Shown piece after piece: positions 8,125 to 16,867 of a stretch of 64,000 nt of DNA. This DNA comes from Streptomyces sp. A 4/2 (GTDB lineage Bacteria > Actinomycetota > Actinomycetes > Streptomycetales > Streptomycetaceae): contig NZ_CALNVW010000017.1 of assembly GCF_940670765.1 (NCBI RefSeq), forward strand, positions 1-64,000, given 5' to 3'. Numbering within the stretch: the stretch's first letter is position 1; every line of letters begins with the position of its first letter. The translations under genes and the position numbers were made by a program. A model generated the notes under the pieces. That model saw nothing but the letters and a program-made list of their open reading frames with translations. It had not been told where the DNA came from and did not search any database.

Positions 8125-9786
8125 ATGCCGCAGATCAGCACCACCGACGCCGCCGACGAGGCCCCCGCGGGCCCGCTGGAGCGGGGCCTCACCGTGTTGC
8201 GCACGCTCGCCGCGGCGCCGGGCGGGCGGCTGAGCGCCAGCGAACTGGCCCGCGCCACCGGCCTGGCCCGTTCGCCCGTCGACCGCATCGCGACCACGCT
8301 CGTACATCTGGGACACCTGCGGGCCGACGGCCGGGACCTGGCGCTCGCCCCGCGTTCGATGGAACTGGGCGGCGCCTACCTGCGCGCGGCCCCCCTGGCG
8401 GACGTACTCGGGCCGCTCGCCGAGCAGTTGGCCGACGCCCTCGACGAATCCGTCTCGCTCGCGGTGCCGGACGTGGACGCGGTCCGCTTCGTCACGCAGG
8501 CCACCCGCAGACGCACCCTGTCCGTGAGTTTCCGGACCGGTGACGCGCTCCCGGCCGAATCCTGCGCCCCGGGCGCACTGTTCGCGGCGGACTGGGGGCC
8601 CGAGCAGTACACGGTCTGGCGCGAGCGGCGCGACGACGGGGGCGGTACGGCGTTCGCGGTCCCGCTGCCGGCCGGCACGGATGTCCGCGCCACCGAGGCG
8701 GGGCTCGTGCGGCGTGCGGCGCTCACACGGGAGCGCGGCTGGTCCGTGGACGATCAACTGGTCGAGCCGGGCCTGGTGGCGCTGGCCGTACCGGTCGCCG
8801 ACGCCACCGGTCGTACGGTGTGCGCGCTGAGCGTGGTCAGCCACACCAGCCGTCACTCCGCCGACTCGCTGCGCGGCTTCGCGCTGGACCGGATGCGGCA
8901 CACGGCGCGGGCCATGACGGCGGCGCTCGCGGCGCACACCCCGCGGAGCCCGGCCCCGGACGTCCCGGACCGTGACGCCTCACGGGACCCGAAGGAGGAG
9001 CTGGGGCCCGCGTACCTCCAGTCGCTCGCCCGGGGCCTCTCGGTGCTCGCGGCCCTGGGCTCCACCGAGGGCGGGCTGCCGCTCGCCGCGGTCGCCCGTA
9101 CCACTGCGCTTTCCCGTGCCACCGCCCGGCGTTCGCTGCTGACACTGCAGCAGAAGGGGTACGCCGAGTCGGCCGACGGGCTCTTCTCCCCCACCCCGCG
9201 GGTGCTCGAACTCGGCTATTCCGTCCTGTCCGGGCTCACCCTCGGCGAGCTCGCCCAGCCGCACCTGGCCGCCCTGGTGGCACAGGTCCACGAGTCGGCA
9301 TCGGTGGCGGTCCTGGACGGTGACGACATCCGTTACGTGGCGCGCGTCGCCGCCGGGCGCATCATGAGCGTGAACATCACGGTCGGCACCCGCTTCCCCG
9401 CGTACGCCACGTCGATGGGCCGGGTACTGCTCGCCGGGCTGCCCCCCACTGAGCGAGCCGCCCGGCTCGGCAGCGCCGGACTGCGCCCGCTGACACCGCA
9501 CACACTCACCGGCGCCGACGCCGTCCGCGCCGTCCTGGACACCACGGAGGAGTCCGGATATGCCATGGTCGACCAGGAGTTGGAGGAGGGGCTGCGGTCG
9601 CTCGCGGTACCGGTGCGGGACCGGAACGGCTCGGTGATCGCCGCGGTGAACGTCTCCCTGCACGCCGGGCGCACCTCGGCGGACGCAGCACGTACCGGCA
9701 TCCTGCCGGCCCTGCGGGAGTGCGGCGCCCGGATCACCGGCGATGTCGCCCTGGTCTCCGACCGGCAGCCACTGCGGATCGACTGA
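8125..9786 (+). CDS. pobR: Tandem-fused IclR-family regulator (PobR type)
   Basis: A 553-residue protein, twice the usual IclR length. It contains two complete IclR units: winged helix about 18-80 plus effector domain to about 260, then a second winged helix from about 299 plus effector domain to the end (second half with R-F-P-A-Y-A-T-S-M-G-R-V-L-L-A). S. coelicolor PobR (SCO3209) is known as exactly such a fusion and represses pobA until 4-hydroxybenzoate binds. Here the gene is divergent from an operon ending in pobA, so control of the full 4-hydroxybenzoate/protocatechuate route by this protein is likely. ATG at 8125 follows GAGGAGGAG; longer upstream frames are not coding. It could also answer to protocatechuate (PcaR role). 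Confidence 0.82.
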   Translation: MPQISTTDAADEAPAGPLERGLTVLRTLAAAPGGRLSASELARATGLARSPVDRIATTLVHLGHLRADGRDLALAPRSMELGGAYLRAAPLADVLGPLAEQLADALDESVSLAVPDVDAVRFVTQATRRRTLSVSFRTGDALPAESCAPGALFAADWGPEQYTVWRERRDDGGGTAFAVPLPAGTDVRATEAGLVRRAALTRERGWSVDDQLVEPGLVALAVPVADATGRTVCALSVVSHTSRHSADSLRGFALDRMRHTARAMTAALAAHTPRSPAPDVPDRDASRDPKEELGPAYLQSLARGLSVLAALGSTEGGLPLAAVARTTALSRATARRSLLTLQQKGYAESADGLFSPTPRVLELGYSVLSGLTLGELAQPHLAALVAQVHESASVAVLDGDDIRYVARVAAGRIMSVNITVGTRFPAYATSMGRVLLAGLPPTERAARLGSAGLRPLTPHTLTGADAVRAVLDTTEESGYAMVDQELEEGLRSLAVPVRDRNGSVIAAVNVSLHAGRTSADAARTGILPALRECGARITGDVALVSDRQPLRID

Positions 9787-9801
9787 CCAGCGATCGGCCG
9801 G

Positions 9802-10932
9802 TCAGCGGGAACCTCCGGCGGTGGACGGCAGGGCAGCCTCCGCCGGGCTGTCGGCGAAGACCGGCCGGACAGGACCTGGTTCCGGCGTACGGGGTGCGGC
9901 AGCGGTGGACTCCCGGACCACCAGGCGCGGCCGGATGAGCAGGGACCGTCCGGCCGCGGGCGCCGACTCGATGCAGGCACGCAGCTGCTGGAAGGTCTCG
10001 GCCGCCATCTCGGGCAGTGGCTGACGGACCGTGGTGAGCGGCGGTTCGAAGAGGTCGGCGAGCAGGATGTCGTCGAAGCCGACCACCGAGATGTCGTGTC
10101 CGGCCCTGCGGCCCGCGTCCTTCGCCCCCCGGCAGATGCCGATCGCGCACATGTCGTTGATGGCGACGAACGCGGTGGGCGGACGGTCCCCGGTGAGGAG
10201 TTCCCGGGCAGCGTTCCGGCCCAGCTCGGCGGCGTCCTTGTCCCCGAACTCCGTGGTGACGGCTCCCGGCCACACCACGGCGTCCCCGGGGTCGAGCCCG
10301 GCCGCCTCCAGCGCGGCGTGGAAGCCGCGCAGCCGTTCGCGGCGGTTGACGCTGTGCACGGAGCCCGAGACGAACGCCAGCCTGCGATGGCCGAGTTCGA
10401 TCAGGTGACGGGTCGCCAGTTCGGCGCCCATCGCGTTGTCCACGCTGATACTGGCCAGCGAGGGCGGGTCGCCCGCCTGCGCGGTGCGGTCGAACGCGAC
10501 CATCTTGAGGCCGCGGCTGAGCAGCGGAGTCACATGGTCGAGCGTGGGCAGCGAGGAGCAGAGCACCACACCGCTCACCCCGTCCGCGAGCAGTTCCTCC
10601 CCGTACTTCAGCTCACGCGCGGGATCACGCTCGCTGTTGCAGAGCAGTACGTGGTACCCATCGGCGAGGGCGATGGCCTCCAACTCGCGGGCGAGTGAAC
10701 CCCAGAAGGGGTTGGCGACCGACGGCACGATGAGGCCGATGACCTTGATCCGGCCGGTGCGCAGCATGCGGGCCGCGCGGTTGGGCCGGTAGCTGAGCCG
10801 TTCTATCGCCTGCTCCACGCGGGCGAGCGTCGTGGCCTGCATACGGTCCGTACGCCCGTTGAGGACGTTGGAGACCGTACTTGCGGAGACCCCTGCGGCC
10901 TCCGCGACCTGATGGATCGTTACCTGGCTCAT
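9802..10932 (-). CDS. LacI-family repressor of the polysaccharide locus
   Basis: A 376-residue regulator. The N-terminal helix-turn-helix V-A-E-A-A-G-V-S-A-S-T-V-S-N-V-L-N-G with hinge helix L-S-Y-R-P-N-R-A-A-R is followed by a periplasmic-binding-like sensor domain (I-G-L-I-V-P-S-V-A-N-P-F-W... to F-D-D-I-L-L-A). ATG at 10932 has GGAGGTGG just before it. It is divergent from the sugar ABC operon and 227 bases from it, with repeated A(C/T)CGAT-centred dyads between them; it probably represses that operon and itself until an oligosaccharide or monomer binds. The ligand is unknown. It converges on pobR with 15 bases between stops. Confidence 0.88.
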   Translation of the reverse strand: MSQVTIHQVAEAAGVSASTVSNVLNGRTDRMQATTLARVEQAIERLSYRPNRAARMLRTGRIKVIGLIVPSVANPFWGSLARELEAIALADGYHVLLCNSERDPARELKYGEELLADGVSGVVLCSSLPTLDHVTPLLSRGLKMVAFDRTAQAGDPPSLASISVDNAMGAELATRHLIELGHRRLAFVSGSVHSVNRRERLRGFHAALEAAGLDPGDAVVWPGAVTTEFGDKDAAELGRNAARELLTGDRPPTAFVAINDMCAIGICRGAKDAGRRAGHDISVVGFDDILLADLFEPPLTTVRQPLPEMAAETFQQLRACIESAPAAGRSLLIRPRLVVRESTAAAPRTPEPGPVRPVFADSPAEAALPSTAGGSR

Positions 10933-10964
10933 GCCACCTCCGGTTCGGACCGCACTAGCGAACT

Positions 10965-10982
10965 CAGTGTACCGATTTACTG
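10965..10982. promoter_or_regulatory. Candidate LacI operator 1
   Basis: Quasi-palindrome CAGTGTACCGATTTACTG centred on CG, as LacI-family operators are; the outer four bases on each side are exactly symmetric. It lies 33 bases upstream of the LacI gene start, a position suited to autoregulation. A partial third copy of the ACCGAT core follows at about 10993. Confidence 0.5.
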
Positions 10983-11072
10983 AACTCTCTTCACCGATAC
11001 ATCCGTTAACTTCCCTGAAAGATTCTTGCGTACCAGCTGTTGACGTCCCTCCGGAGACGTTCCTACTCTCAG

Positions 11073-11131
11073 TGCATCGATTTACAAGCACTTCCCAGCC
11101 ATCTCTGGGGTGCAATGACTGGATCGATCCA
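11073..11131. promoter_or_regulatory. Candidate LacI operator 2 and adjacent palindrome
   Basis: TGCATCGATTTACA (11073-11086) repeats the CGATTTAC word of the site at 10965 and is a dyad around CG. Thirty-four bases on, TGGATCGATCCA (11120-11131) is a perfect 12-bp palindrome with an ATCGAT core. Both stand just upstream of the binding-protein gene, where a repressor would block the operon promoter. Confidence 0.45.
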
Positions 11132-11158
11132 TCGCCTTCACCTCAAAAGGGGTGCCCC

Positions 11159-12424
11159 ATGGAACTCAGCAGACGATCGATGCTCACTGTCATCGGCGCG
11201 GGGACCGCCGTCGCCCTCACCGGATGCGGCGCCGGCAGCACCACGGCCGGCTCGGCCGACGGCCCCGCCGAGGGCGAGATCACCCTCCTCACCCCGATCT
11301 ACGAAGGATCCGACGGCAAGAAGCTCCTGGAGCAGGAGATCCTCGGCGGGTTCCGCAAGAAGCACCCGCGCGTCAAGGTCAACGTGGACTACACCACGTA
11401 CACCCAGCTCAACGAGAAGATCACCACCGGCCTCGCGGGCGGGTTGCTGCCCGACGTCATGATGATGGGTGTCGGCTGGATCCCCCCGTTCGCCGCCAAG
11501 AAGGCGATCGCCCCGCTCCCGGAGGAGCTGGCCACCGCGCACGACTACCAGAAGCGGGTCCTGGAGCCGTCCCGCTACGACGGCAAGCTGTACGCCCTGC
11601 CGGTCGTCCTCGACACCCGGATCGTCGTCTTCCGCAAGGACCACTTCGAGGCGGCCGGAATCCGGAAGACTCCGGCCAACTGGCAGGAACTCCGCGCGGT
11701 GGCGAAGCAGTTGACGGGGCACGGGCGAACCGGTTTCGACCCGTTCTCCATCGAACTGCGGCAGTGCTGGGAGGCGTTCCTGTACGCGAACGGCGGCTCG
11801 CTGTTCAGCGCGGACGGCAAGAAGGTGCGGTTCACCGACGCCCGCGGGGTAGAGGCGCTGCAGTTCTTCAAGGACCTGAGCGCCGACGGTTCCGCGGACT
11901 ACACGAAGAAGACGGATCTCGGCGCCCCTACGAACATCCAGACCGGCAAGGCGTCGATGATGATGACGACCAGCGGGCTGTGGCACCAGCTGGAGGTCCA
12001 GAATCCGGAGCTCATCAAGGAGGACAAGGTCGGCGCGTTCATTCTCGCCAACCGCAGGCCCGCGATGCTCCAGGGCGGCACCCTCGTCACCCAGTCCGCC
12101 AGTTCCAAGCACCCGGCGGCGGCACGCGCCCTCGTCGAGTACCTCGCGACCCCCGATTCGGTCCTCGGCGCCGCCGAACAGCGCGGCTCGGTGCCCGGAC
12201 TCAGCGATCTCGACGACTCCGGTTACGCCAAGGAGAACAAGTTCGTCGACATCTCGCTGAAGAACATGGGCTCCGCCTGTTCGGAGGGCGGCACCGCGGC
12301 CTGGATGGAGATCCGGGAAAAGATCAAGCCGACGCTGGAACCCGCCATCGTGGGCGGCCAGTCCGCGAAGGACGCCATCGCGGAACTCGGCCGGCTCGCC
12401 GAAGCCGCCATCGGCCGGATGTAA
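11159..12424 (+). CDS. Sugar ABC transporter substrate-binding lipoprotein
   Basis: A 421-residue extracellular solute-binding protein (family 1). The signal peptide contains S-R-R-S-M-L-T, suggesting possible Tat export, and ends in the lipobox L-T-G-C, with Cys about residue 22 as lipid anchor. The body has the usual G-L-A-G-G-L-L-P-D-V and D-G-K-L-Y-A-L-P segments. The start at 11159 is chosen because the signal peptide begins there; the frame remains open further upstream but without coding character. It delivers an oligosaccharide to the two permeases that follow. No ATPase is encoded in the locus, so a shared MsiK-type ATPase elsewhere is expected. Confidence 0.9.
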   Translation: MELSRRSMLTVIGAGTAVALTGCGAGSTTAGSADGPAEGEITLLTPIYEGSDGKKLLEQEILGGFRKKHPRVKVNVDYTTYTQLNEKITTGLAGGLLPDVMMMGVGWIPPFAAKKAIAPLPEELATAHDYQKRVLEPSRYDGKLYALPVVLDTRIVVFRKDHFEAAGIRKTPANWQELRAVAKQLTGHGRTGFDPFSIELRQCWEAFLYANGGSLFSADGKKVRFTDARGVEALQFFKDLSADGSADYTKKTDLGAPTNIQTGKASMMMTTSGLWHQLEVQNPELIKEDKVGAFILANRRPAMLQGGTLVTQSASSKHPAAARALVEYLATPDSVLGAAEQRGSVPGLSDLDDSGYAKENKFVDISLKNMGSACSEGGTAAWMEIREKIKPTLEPAIVGGQSAKDAIAELGRLAEAAIGRM

Positions 12425-12436
12425 GGACGCGTCACT

Positions 12437-13411
12437 GTGGGAGCAACGTCCGTACTGAAGGCACGGCCCACCCGGCCGCCTTCCCCGCCCGACGACACCG
12501 CGCCCCGGCGCACCCGGCGCGCCCGCCGCCCCCCGACGGGGCCGGGCCGCCGCCGGCGCCGCGCCGGAATGCTGATGGTGGCGCCCGCGCTGCTGCACGC
12601 CTCACTCTGGATCGGTCTGCCGGTCCTCGCCTCGGTGGTGCTGGCCTTCACGAAGTACGACGTGCTGACCGCACCGCAGTTCGTGGGCCTGCAGAACTTC
12701 CGGGAGATGCTGGGCGACGCGGTCTTCCGCAAGTCCATCGTCAACACCGTCGTCTACACCTTCTTCACCGTGCCGTTCGGCATGGTGCTGGGGCTGCTGA
12801 TGGCCCTGGCCCTGCACACCGGGCTCAAGGCCCGCGGCATCTTCCGCACCGCGGTCTTCCTGCCGCAGGTGACGGCCACGGTGGCCATCGCGCTGGTCTG
12901 GCTGTGGATCTACAAGCCGGACAACGGCCTCTTCAACACCCTGCTCTCGCTCGTCGGGATCAACGGTCCGGCCTGGCTGTCCTCGACGGCCTGGGCCATG
13001 CCCTCGGTCATCCTGGTCGGCATCTGGCAGGGCATCGGCATGAAGATGCTCATCTATCTGGCCGCGCTCCAGTCCCTGCCGAAGGAGCTGTACGAGGCGG
13101 CGTCGGTGGACGGCGCGTCCAGGGTGCGGCAGTTCTTCTCGATCACCCTGCCGCTGCTGAAACCCGCGACGTTCTTCGTGCTGATCACGTCGATGATCAA
13201 CGCGTTCCAGGCCTTCGACCAGATCTACGTCCTGACCGACGGCGGTCCGGCCAACAGCACCACGATGATGACGTACGAGATCTACAAGTCCGCCTTCCGG
13301 GAGTTCCGCGTCGGATACGCCAGCGCCCAGTCGCTGGTGCTCTTCGTCCTACTGATGGGCTTCACCCTGGTCAACCGGCGGATCATGGGAGGCACCCGTG
13401 GCCACAGTTGA
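12437..13411 (+). CDS. Sugar ABC transporter permease (UgpA/MalF type)
   Basis: A 324-residue inner-membrane protein with a 43-residue Arg/Pro-rich cytoplasmic N-terminus and six predicted membrane spans. The EAA loop Y-E-A-A-S-V-D-G-A-S-R-V-R-Q-F-F (about residue 220) is where the ATPase docks. GTG start at 12437, AAGGACG eight bases before it, twelve bases after the binding-protein stop. Its end overlaps the second permease by 14 bases. Confidence 0.92.
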   Translation: MGATSVLKARPTRPPSPPDDTAPRRTRRARRPPTGPGRRRRRAGMLMVAPALLHASLWIGLPVLASVVLAFTKYDVLTAPQFVGLQNFREMLGDAVFRKSIVNTVVYTFFTVPFGMVLGLLMALALHTGLKARGIFRTAVFLPQVTATVAIALVWLWIYKPDNGLFNTLLSLVGINGPAWLSSTAWAMPSVILVGIWQGIGMKMLIYLAALQSLPKELYEAASVDGASRVRQFFSITLPLLKPATFFVLITSMINAFQAFDQIYVLTDGGPANSTTMMTYEIYKSAFREFRVGYASAQSLVLFVLLMGFTLVNRRIMGGTRGHS

Positions 13412-14300
13412 GCTCCGCAAGCCGAAGGCGCGGGCCCGGAGGCCGGTCCCGGCCCGCCGGATCGCGCTCTACGCGACGCTGAGCGCGATCTCGCTGCTGA
13501 TGGTGGTGCCGTTCGTCTGGATGGTGCTCACCTCGCTGAAGAGCCCGGTGGAGATCGCCTCGCAGCATGCCGGACTGCTGCCGGAACACTGGCAGTTCAG
13601 CAATTACGCGGACGCGCTGAAGGCCGCGCCGTTCGCCACGTACGCCCGGAACAGTTTCATCATCGCGTTCAGCCACACCCTGCTCAATGTGGTGGTCGCG
13701 TCGATGGCCGGGTACGCCCTGGCGCGCATCAGGTTCCGCGGCAGCGAGACGATCTTCTACCTCTTCGTCGCCGCGCTGATGATCCCGACGTACACCAAGG
13801 TGCTGCCGGAGTTCCTGATCGTCCGCTTCATGCCGCTGGCCGGCGGGAACGACCTCTTCGGCCAGGGCGGCAGCGGCTGGCTGGACACCTGGTGGGCGCT
13901 GATCGTCCCGGGCGCCGTCACCCCGTTCGCCGTCTTCCTCTTCCGGCAGTTCTACCTGGACCTGCCGGTGGAGCTGGAGGAGGCGGCCAGGCTCGACGGG
14001 CTGAGCGAGTTCCGCATCTACGCCCAGATCATGACCCCGCAGGTCAAACCCGCCCTCACCACGGTGGCGCTGCTGACCTTCGAGGCGTCGTGGAACAACT
14101 TCCTCTGGCCACTGCTGGTGACCCGCAGCGACAACCTCCGGGTGATCCAGGTGGGGCTCTCCGTCTTCAAGACGGAGAACGGCACCCAGTGGCAGTTCCT
14201 GATGGCCGGCACCACCCTGGCCACCCTTCCCATGGTCGTTCTCTTCCTCATCGGCCAGCGCTACTTCGTGCAGGGCTTCGCCACCGCCGGTCTCAAGTGA
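13398..14300 (+). CDS. Sugar ABC transporter permease (UgpE/MalG type)
   Basis: A 300-residue partner permease with six membrane spans and the EAA loop E-E-A-A-R-L-D-G-L-S-E-F-R-I-Y (about residue 195). The GTG start lies inside the end of the first permease gene behind GGGAGG, which gives coupled translation of the pair. The ending F-V-Q-G-F-A-T-A-G-L-K is typical of MalG-like permeases for carbohydrate uptake 1 (CUT1) systems. Confidence 0.92.
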   Translation: MATVELRKPKARARRPVPARRIALYATLSAISLLMVVPFVWMVLTSLKSPVEIASQHAGLLPEHWQFSNYADALKAAPFATYARNSFIIAFSHTLLNVVVASMAGYALARIRFRGSETIFYLFVAALMIPTYTKVLPEFLIVRFMPLAGGNDLFGQGGSGWLDTWWALIVPGAVTPFAVFLFRQFYLDLPVELEEAARLDGLSEFRIYAQIMTPQVKPALTTVALLTFEASWNNFLWPLLVTRSDNLRVIQVGLSVFKTENGTQWQFLMAGTTLATLPMVVLFLIGQRYFVQGFATAGLK

Positions 14301-14324
14301 CCGGCTCCAGAAAGGGTTTCATCC

Positions 14325-15089
14325 ATGTCTGCTGATCTCAACGGCTCCCGCGCTCTGGTGACGGGAGCGGGCCACGGCATCGGCCGGGCCATCGCCGTCG
14401 CTCTTGCCGAGGCGGGCGCCGATGTGGCTGTCCACTACCACTCCTCCGGCGACGAAGCCGCGAAGACGGTCTCCGCGATCGAGGCGCTGGGCCGCCGCGC
14501 GAAGGCGTTCCGGGCGGACGTGACCGTCACCGCCGATGTGGACCAACTGGTGGACGAGGCGACCGGTTTCCTCGGCGGCCTGGACGTCCTGGTCTGCAAC
14601 GCCGGTCATCTGATCGGCCGCGCGACGATCGCGGAGATGACGGACGCGCACTTCGACCAGGTCGTCTCCACCAATCTCAGCTCGACGTTCCGCACCTGCC
14701 GGGCCGCCTTGCCGCACCTCGCCCGGTCGTCGGCCGGCCGCATCATCACGATGTCCTCGCTCGCCGCGCACAACGGCGGCGGACCCGGCTCGGTGGCGTA
14801 CGCCGCGGCCAAGGCGGGCGTACGGGGCTTCACCAAGGGGCTGGCCAAGGAGGTCGCCGGTGACGGGATCACCGTGAACGCGGTCGCGCCCGGCTTCATC
14901 AAGGGCACCGCGTTCCACGGCACGTTCACCGCGCCCGCCGCGCAGCAGGCCATGGAGGCGGGCATCCCGGTCGGCCGGGCCGGCACCCCCGAGGACGTCG
15001 CCGCCGCCGTGGTGCACCTGGCGTCCCCGGCGTCCGGATTCCTCACGGCCACCACGGTGGACATCGACGGTGGCGTATGGCCCCGCTGA
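14325..15089 (+). CDS. Short-chain dehydrogenase/reductase
   Basis: A 254-residue classical SDR: T-G-A-G-H-G-I-G cofactor motif near residue 12, N-A-G near 90, catalytic Ser in M-S-S-L-A and Y-A-A-A-K (Tyr/Lys) near 155. Its place in an operon with polysaccharide lyases suggests that it reduces a keto-sugar from unsaturated uronates, as the 4-deoxy-L-erythro-5-hexoseulose uronate reductase does in alginate users; this is inference and a general sugar dehydrogenase is equally possible. Its stop overlaps the next gene by 13 bases. Confidence 0.82.
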   Translation: MSADLNGSRALVTGAGHGIGRAIAVALAEAGADVAVHYHSSGDEAAKTVSAIEALGRRAKAFRADVTVTADVDQLVDEATGFLGGLDVLVCNAGHLIGRATIAEMTDAHFDQVVSTNLSSTFRTCRAALPHLARSSAGRIITMSSLAAHNGGGPGSVAYAAAKAGVRGFTKGLAKEVAGDGITVNAVAPGFIKGTAFHGTFTAPAAQQAMEAGIPVGRAGTPEDVAAAVVHLASPASGFLTATTVDIDGGVWPR

Positions 15090-16864
15090 AAGGCATCGCC
15101 CGGGAGCGGGGCGGCTGGTGGCACGCGTACGTCTGTCCGGCGCACGGCGTGGAGCTCGACCACGGTGACCTGTTCACCGGTGTCTTTCCCGAGGGCGGTG
15201 CGCGCTGCGCGCACGGCTGCCGGGTGGACGACGAGAAGGTGCGCGGCGCCTGGCTGGTGCTGTCGCACCAGGCGTGGGCGCGGCGGCTGCGGCTGCTCGC
15301 GCACCGCGGGGAGCGCACGGAGGCCGTCGCCCGGCTCACCGAGTACGCGGGGCTCTACGCGGAACTGGCGAGCGACTCGCACGGCGAGGCCCAGGAATGG
15401 ATGCTGCGCGGGCGCCTCTTCCACCAGGCGCTCACCGACGCGATCTGGGCGGTGAACATCGGGCACGCGGTCACCACGCTGGCCGGGCAGCGCACGGACG
15501 ACCTGGCCCCGCTGCTGCCGTTGCTCGACTCCCTGGAGCAGGCGGCGCTCGACGCCCGCGGGGTGCTCACCGGCCAGGGCCTCCTGGCGTCCAACTACAC
15601 GGCCTGGCTGAACGCTGCGGGCGCCGCGACCGGTCCGGCGGCGGCCATGGTGCGCGGCCAGGAGTGGGACGGCGCGAAACAGTGGCTGGAGGGTGAGCAC
15701 GGCCTGTACGCACACCTGCGGGTCGCCGTCGCGGACGACGGCTGGGAGTGGGAAGGCAGCACGTACTACCACGGGTTCGTGCTGCGTGCGGCGCTGCTGG
15801 CCCTGCGCTCCGCCGACCCCGCGGCCATCCCGTCCGACGTCGTGGGTGTCCTGGCGGGCATGACGGACGTCCTGGCGGCCATCGCCACCCCGGGAGGCAT
15901 CCTGCCCGCCCTGCACGACGGCCCGTACCGACGGCACCCGCTCGCCCTGGAGTGGCTCGAACTAGTCGCACTGGCACAGCAGTTGGTGCCGTCACCGGCG
16001 CTCGTCGCGGTCGCGACGTGGGCCAGGGCCGAGCTCGGCGCGCAGGACGACGGGCTCGACCGGGAGCTGGACGGCTGGTTCGCCGGGCCTCCACTGCCGG
16101 AGCGTCCCGGGCCCGGCGCCGTCACCGTCTTCCCGCAGACCGGCCATGCGGTGCTGCGCGCCGCCGGGATCCATGCCCTGCTGGACTTCGGCCCGCACGG
16201 CGGTTCGCACGGGCACCGCGACAAGTTGTCGCTGTATCTGTACGGGGACAGCACGCCGTGGCAGCCGGACCCCGGTCAAGTACCGTACGCACACCTGGAG
16301 TTCCGGGATCTGTACGCGTCGACCGAGGCCCATCCCGCCTTCCGCGTCGACGGCGCGGAGCAGGCCGAGTGCACGGGATCCCTGCTCGGCACGGACGGCG
16401 CCTCGGTCACGGCCGAGGTGACCGAGGCGTACGAGGGGGTGCGCGCGGTGCGGCGGATCGCTGTCGGCGACTGCTATCTGGTCGACCTGCTGACGGTGAG
16501 CGCCGCCGGTGAGCGCCGGATCACCGCCCAGCTGCGCCCCGGCACCGCGCTGGACATCCAGCTCCAGGCGGCGGGGCCGGTGCGCACCACCTGGTACGGC
16601 GACGAGACACTGCACGGCTGGCACACCGGTACGCCGGGGGTGCCGGTACGTCCGGTGGCCGTGCCGGGTCCCGGCCCGGCCGACGATCCGCAGCGGACGC
16701 GCACCCGGGTGGACTTCACCGCCGGGGCGGAGCGCGTCACGTTCGCCTCGGTGTACCAGGCGGCTTCCGCGGGCCCCGCGGTCGTCGGCGTGCGGCTGGA
16801 CGGTGACGTGCTGACGGTCGAGCTGGCCGACGGTTCCACCGCACGGTTCCGGACGGAGGGCTGA
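15077..16864 (+). CDS. Heparinase II/III-family polysaccharide lyase (cytoplasmic)
   Basis: A 595-residue protein with no signal peptide. An N-terminal Cys/His cluster (C-P-A-H-G near residue 20, C-A-H-G-C near 45) precedes an alpha-toroid with L-A-S-N-Y-T-A-W and S-T-Y-Y-H-G-F, which hold candidate catalytic Asn, Tyr and His, then the beta-sheet domain starting at G-S-H-G-H-R-D-K-L-S. The layout resembles exo-acting PL15/PL17-like oligo-uronide lyases, which work inside the cell on imported fragments. It probably frees unsaturated monomers. It is coupled to the SDR gene by overlap, which supports consecutive steps. The exact substrate is open. Confidence 0.75.
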   Translation: MAPLKGIARERGGWWHAYVCPAHGVELDHGDLFTGVFPEGGARCAHGCRVDDEKVRGAWLVLSHQAWARRLRLLAHRGERTEAVARLTEYAGLYAELASDSHGEAQEWMLRGRLFHQALTDAIWAVNIGHAVTTLAGQRTDDLAPLLPLLDSLEQAALDARGVLTGQGLLASNYTAWLNAAGAATGPAAAMVRGQEWDGAKQWLEGEHGLYAHLRVAVADDGWEWEGSTYYHGFVLRAALLALRSADPAAIPSDVVGVLAGMTDVLAAIATPGGILPALHDGPYRRHPLALEWLELVALAQQLVPSPALVAVATWARAELGAQDDGLDRELDGWFAGPPLPERPGPGAVTVFPQTGHAVLRAAGIHALLDFGPHGGSHGHRDKLSLYLYGDSTPWQPDPGQVPYAHLEFRDLYASTEAHPAFRVDGAEQAECTGSLLGTDGASVTAEVTEAYEGVRAVRRIAVGDCYLVDLLTVSAAGERRITAQLRPGTALDIQLQAAGPVRTTWYGDETLHGWHTGTPGVPVRPVAVPGPGPADDPQRTRTRVDFTAGAERVTFASVYQAASAGPAVVGVRLDGDVLTVELADGSTARFRTEG

Positions 16865-16867
16865 CGC

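Noticed and set aside
11120..11131. Strong evidence of a DNA-binding site from TGGATCGATCCA alone
   Set aside because: Short palindromes made of GATC words are frequent in GC-rich DNA; it is kept only as weak support beside the CGATTTAC sites.
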